Source of the DNA: Spirochaetota bacterium
Lineage (GTDB): Bacteria; Spirochaetota; UBA12135; COTS27
Length of the DNA: 13,830 nt
Direction: 5' to 3'
NCBI GenBank assembly: GCA_030621685.1
Contig: JAUXHF010000018.1
Location: 1 to 13,830, forward strand
A model generated the notes under the pieces. That model searched no databases and was not told the origin of the DNA. It was given only the letters and a program-made list of their open reading frames with translations. A program made the translations under genes and the position numbers. Positions 13,797 to 13,830 of this stretch are shown here, in pieces (position 1 is the stretch's first letter; the number at the start of each line of letters is the position of its first letter).

Positions 13797-13830
13797 AGCT
13801 ACAGCCTATACCTATACTAAGCTAAAGAAA

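Overview
The window looks like chromosomal housekeeping DNA from a Gram-negative (diderm) bacterium of moderate-to-low GC with very AT-rich intergenic gaps. Diderm envelope evidence is an outer-membrane beta-barrel with a signal peptide and an exported quinoprotein. A textbook sigma70-type promoter (TTGACA-N17-TATAAA) before the first gene argues against Bacteroidota promoters. The ferrochelatase carries an internal four-cysteine segment of the type described for Myxococcus and Bdellovibrio relatives, and DapD is of the VRLGA/VEGRIS class. A low-GC delta/Bdellovibrio-like lineage is therefore plausible, but I cannot assign a phylum with confidence.

Layout. 1-278: AT-rich, non-coding, with a nested inverted repeat and a strong promoter. 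279-3232: two-gene operon of a DUF58/vWA protein and a BatA-type membrane protein. 3334-4566: exported PQQ-type sugar dehydrogenase. 4705-6375 (minus): GT39/ArnT-like membrane glycosyltransferase, convergent with the dehydrogenase. 6376-6870: divergent control region with tRNA-Pro(GGG) and a repeat-bearing rplM leader. 6871-7713: rplM-rpsI (L13-S9). 7840-8256: apaG. 8446-10864: dapD then hemH, 22 nt apart or overlapping depending on the hemH start. 11054-12493: outer-membrane beta-barrel of unknown function. 12546-13796 (minus): hemW, convergent with the barrel.

Functional links. hemH inserts iron into protoporphyrin and HemW is a haem-trafficking radical-SAM protein, so the right third has a haem theme. 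dapD feeds diaminopimelate/lysine and peptidoglycan synthesis. rplM-rpsI is the classic ribosomal pair. The DUF58/BatA pair probably belongs to a MoxR-type chaperone system, but no MoxR gene lies directly next to it.

No dedicated novel system (defence, mobile element, CRISPR, biosynthetic cluster) is visible. The most interesting signals are structural: many short tandem duplications, several placed exactly over stop codons or in a ribosomal-protein leader; a perfect 14-bp inverted repeat inside hemW; a 19-nt palindrome over an alternative start of the dehydrogenase; near absence of Shine-Dalgarno sequences; and no TGA among the 11 main stop codons (6 TAA, 5 TAG).
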